NCBI GenBank assembly: GCA_009841255.1
Contig: VXMD01000012.1
Location: 1-44,706 of the forward strand
Direction of reading: 5' to 3'
DNA from: Candidatus Poribacteria bacterium
GTDB taxonomy: Bacteria; Poribacteria; WGA-4E; WGA-3G
DNA: 44,706 nt
Made by a program: the position numbers and the translations under genes. Under the pieces are notes generated by a model. That model was not told the origin of the DNA. It worked only from the letters and a program-made list of their open reading frames with translations, and made no database searches. Below, one piece after another: positions 42,829-44,706 of this stretch (the stretch's first letter is position 1; every line of letters starts with the position of its first letter).

Positions 42829-43707
42829 ATGATAAGTAGAACCGCTTTCACAATTATCGCTCTTCTGGGTGTTGCACTTGTTGTGAGTAGTTGCGGCAAG
42901 TTGGATCAGGAAGAGTTTGAAATGTGGAAGAATGAACATGTCTCGAAGATGGAACAAGCTGAAGCAGACATGTCGAACAAAATTACAATGCTGGATAGCA
43001 AAGTCGACCAACAGGGCAACGATCTAAAAGAAGCTATTTCCAGAGCGAAGGATGAGGCGATTGCAGCGTCCCAGCAAGGGGATGCGGATACTATTGCTGC
43101 TGCGAATCAAAGTGCTAAAGAGCAGAATGCACAACTTCGCGCCGACCTCACAAAGTCTATTGATATGCAAGGGCAAAAAGCGATGGACTTTGCAAAAGGT
43201 GAAGATGCTAAACTGCAAAAACAACTCATGGCGCATGAAGATGCCGATCAAGCCCAAGACGCAGCAATAAAACAGCTGGAGTCTAAAGTCATGGCTTTGG
43301 AAGAAGGGTTAGCCATGGTGGCAGAAGAGGTTGCCGCAGCACCGACCTTGCTGGTTACTGTCAATTTTGCCAGCGGCCGAACGAGTTTATCCGGGGACGC
43401 ACAGCAGATGCTTGATGGTATTGTTGAACAACTCATGGAAGCTTCAGATGCAAAGATCAAGGTTGTTGGACACGCTGATGGCATGCCAGTGCTACAGGGA
43501 AGCTACAGAAGTAATTGGGATCTCTCACAGGCACGCGCGAACTCGGCTGCGAAGTACCTGAAATCCAAGGGAATCAATGTGGGCAGAATTGAGGCTGTTG
43601 GTAAAGCACACACCGATCCGGTTGCGCCACAGAACACTGCCGCCGGCAGAGCCATGAATCGTCGCGTCGAAGTTATTCTGGTTCCTGCACATAGCCATCC
43701 ACATTAA
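42829..43707 (+). CDS. OmpA-domain lipoprotein (Pal-like) with coiled coil
   Basis: A 292-residue envelope protein. It starts with a lipoprotein signal (A-L-V-V-S-S-C-G, Cys near residue 22), followed by a long alanine- and charge-rich helical segment (about residues 30-165) likely to form a coiled coil, and a C-terminal OmpA domain (from V-N-F-A-S-G-R-T-S-L near 179). The peptidoglycan-binding motif is recognisable as V-V-G-H-A-D … L-S-Q-A-R-A-N-S … N-R-R-V-E-V. It probably anchors the outer membrane to the cell wall. An AAAGGAGCAGGA ribosome site precedes the ATG. Confidence 0.92.
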   Translation: MISRTAFTIIALLGVALVVSSCGKLDQEEFEMWKNEHVSKMEQAEADMSNKITMLDSKVDQQGNDLKEAISRAKDEAIAASQQGDADTIAAANQSAKEQNAQLRADLTKSIDMQGQKAMDFAKGEDAKLQKQLMAHEDADQAQDAAIKQLESKVMALEEGLAMVAEEVAAAPTLLVTVNFASGRTSLSGDAQQMLDGIVEQLMEASDAKIKVVGHADGMPVLQGSYRSNWDLSQARANSAAKYLKSKGINVGRIEAVGKAHTDPVAPQNTAAGRAMNRRVEVILVPAHSHPH

Positions 43708-43790
43708 TTCCAAATCATTCATTGGGCGGAAACGATTCTAATACCTCCGGTTCAATGAGTGCAGTCCAAGTATTTTTGTATCAATATAGA

Positions 43791-43810
43791 GGCGGGTCGT
43801 TGTACCCGCC
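43791..43810. repeat. Dispersed hairpin repeat with CTAC border
   Basis: GGCGGGT (43791-43797) pairs with ACCCGCC (43804-43810) across a 6-nt loop and is followed by TACTG, close to the family border. It lies between the two envelope genes and may end the OmpA transcript. Confidence 0.65.
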
Positions 43811-43864
43811 TACTGCTATCGCATCACTGTTCTATACGCGCATTGGATAAGGACGTCACCACTC

Positions 43865-44548
43865 ATGCGTTTGGTATTCGCTTGTTGCTTGCTTCTGTTG
43901 TTAATTCCTTGCATAACGCTTGCAGATACCACCGATGTGCAACCCCTACGCCCCTCCCCTGTCCGAGAATTTTTGGCAGAACACCTGCAATCTCCGTCAT
44001 TTCAGTTGTCTCTATTCTCATACAAGCCGGAGTTGGGCAGCTTAACCGACATCCTTCAGAGTGTTGGGATAACGCGGATCCCGAGCCAACTGTTGCCCAC
44101 CTTTTCGGTTGTCTTTGAACATAGCAGTGAGTTAGATTCACGTTTGGAGATCGGCTATTGGCAAATGGAACTTAACATTCCGCCGCCTACTTCAGCGAGT
44201 CTCTCTACCACACTCATCCCAATTTCATATCAGTTTATCTATCGTCCGGTGCTTCTCTCCGAATACCTCCCAATCTACTTGGGGGGTGGTATCGGTTATT
44301 TGGGAGCAAGTTTTAGTGGCAATGCAATCGATCTTATTGAACAACAGGGCATCAGCTTCAGTAACAGCCCCGCAGGTCCAACGGGGTACGTCCTCGTCGG
44401 AGCAGAACTACTGCAGTGGGAGGATAATTTTTCACTCAGCTTTGAGGTGAAACGGATACTCAAAACAGTGGAGACAACCGGCACTATCCCACTCGACCTG
44501 ATTTTAGATGGCACTGCAATCGGCTTAGGTGTCAAAATGCGGTTTTAA
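43865..44548 (+). CDS. Exported beta-barrel-like outer membrane protein
   Basis: A 227-residue protein with a signal peptide (L-V-F-A-C-C-L-L-L-L-L-I-P-C-I-T-L-A, cleavage after residue 20). The mature part alternates hydrophobic and polar residues (P-T-F-S-V-V-F-E, L-E-I-G-Y-W-Q-M-E-L, Y-L-G-G-G-I-G-Y-L-G-A-S-F, F-S-L-S-F-E-V-K) and ends in a terminal aromatic residue (G-V-K-M-R-F), the usual C-terminal signal of outer-membrane barrels. Eight strands would fit the length. I do not recognise a family. The ATG lacks a strong ribosome site. A T-tailed terminator follows. Confidence 0.72.
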   Translation: MRLVFACCLLLLLIPCITLADTTDVQPLRPSPVREFLAEHLQSPSFQLSLFSYKPELGSLTDILQSVGITRIPSQLLPTFSVVFEHSSELDSRLEIGYWQMELNIPPPTSASLSTTLIPISYQFIYRPVLLSEYLPIYLGGGIGYLGASFSGNAIDLIEQQGISFSNSPAGPTGYVLVGAELLQWEDNFSLSFEVKRILKTVETTGTIPLDLILDGTAIGLGVKMRF

Positions 44549-44569
44549 AATGAAGATGTAGGAACTTAT

Positions 44570-44596
44570 TGGCGCAAGTTTGACGCGCCATTTTTT
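44570..44596 (+). terminator. Rho-independent terminator after the barrel protein gene
   Basis: TGGCGC (44570-44575) pairs with GCGCCA (44585-44590) across a 9-nt loop and is followed by six T residues (44591-44596). Confidence 0.85.
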
Positions 44597-44631
44597 ATTG
44601 ACGACTTTTCCTGTGAGGATAGGCGGAAACG

Positions 44632-44706
44632 CAACCCGTAATGCAATGGAGGGCGGATATATGGAAATGCGCGTTATTTACCCAACCCGCCTCACCGAAC
44701 CGCAAG
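44632..44706 (+). repeat. Intergenic copy of the nadK repeat, cut by the window edge
   Basis: From ACCCGTAATG through TGGAGGGCGGATATA to ACCGAACCGCAAG it follows the 102-bp unit found in nadK, with several substitutions. It lies outside any gene and continues beyond the edge. Confidence 0.88.

Overview
The window reads as a chromosomal segment of an uncultured, Gram-negative-type bacterium, most likely of the Candidatus Poribacteria kind. That is inference from gene content: a PhyH dioxygenase, a bacterial deoxyhypusine-synthase-like protein, Gfo/Idh/MocA and sugar-isomerase genes, a fused indolepyruvate oxidoreductase, WD40 and TPR proteins, and very many short hairpin repeats with a variable stem and a conserved CTAC border. 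Lipoproteins, an OmpA-domain protein and a barrel-like protein point to an outer membrane. No tRNA, rRNA or CRISPR array was seen.

Layout. 1-4425 (minus) is an AT-rich accessory block: a 40-codon membrane microprotein, an MvaI/BcnI-type restriction enzyme with a duplicated active-site segment, its SPPY methyltransferase, a small unknown protein and a long DUF4238-like protein that runs off the left edge. 4756-6867 is a WD40 protein. 7158-9910 holds a HIT protein, an L-rhamnose-isomerase-type sugar isomerase and an oxidoreductase. 10024-10803 is an alpha/beta hydrolase. 10870-12250 is a repeat-rich interval in which two 134-bp elements in opposite orientation enclose a small protein and a retropepsin-like protease. 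12644-22372 is mostly core: ComF-like protein, SMC, DHS-like protein, RecG and PhyH. 22620-25527 holds a nucleoside hydrolase and small exported proteins, two of which share a domain.

25735-30712 (minus) is a second accessory block: a HigB toxin gene split by a 150-bp element flanked by a 10-bp direct repeat, a coupled downstream protein that looks like a HigA N-terminus, TPRs and an antitoxin-like tail, and a single-chain restriction-methylase. 30842-35658 carries a glycosyltransferase, a DUF368 lipid carrier transporter, NAD kinase (with an in-frame 34-residue tandem insertion) and RecN. 35773-40775 carries indolepyruvate oxidoreductase, AroE (preceded by a 7-bp microsatellite) and a ZapA-like protein. 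40939-44548 has an M48 membrane protease, a probable structured RNA resembling HEARO/omega RNA, an OmpA lipoprotein and an outer-membrane-barrel candidate.

The strongest leads are the HigB/TPR-antitoxin locus with its reversible-looking insertion, the element-bounded retropepsin pair, the repeat-derived insertions inside NadK and the oxidoreductase, the duplicated catalytic motif in the restriction enzyme, and the orphan structured RNA near 42.5-42.8 kb. All family names come from motif recognition by eye; no database search was run.
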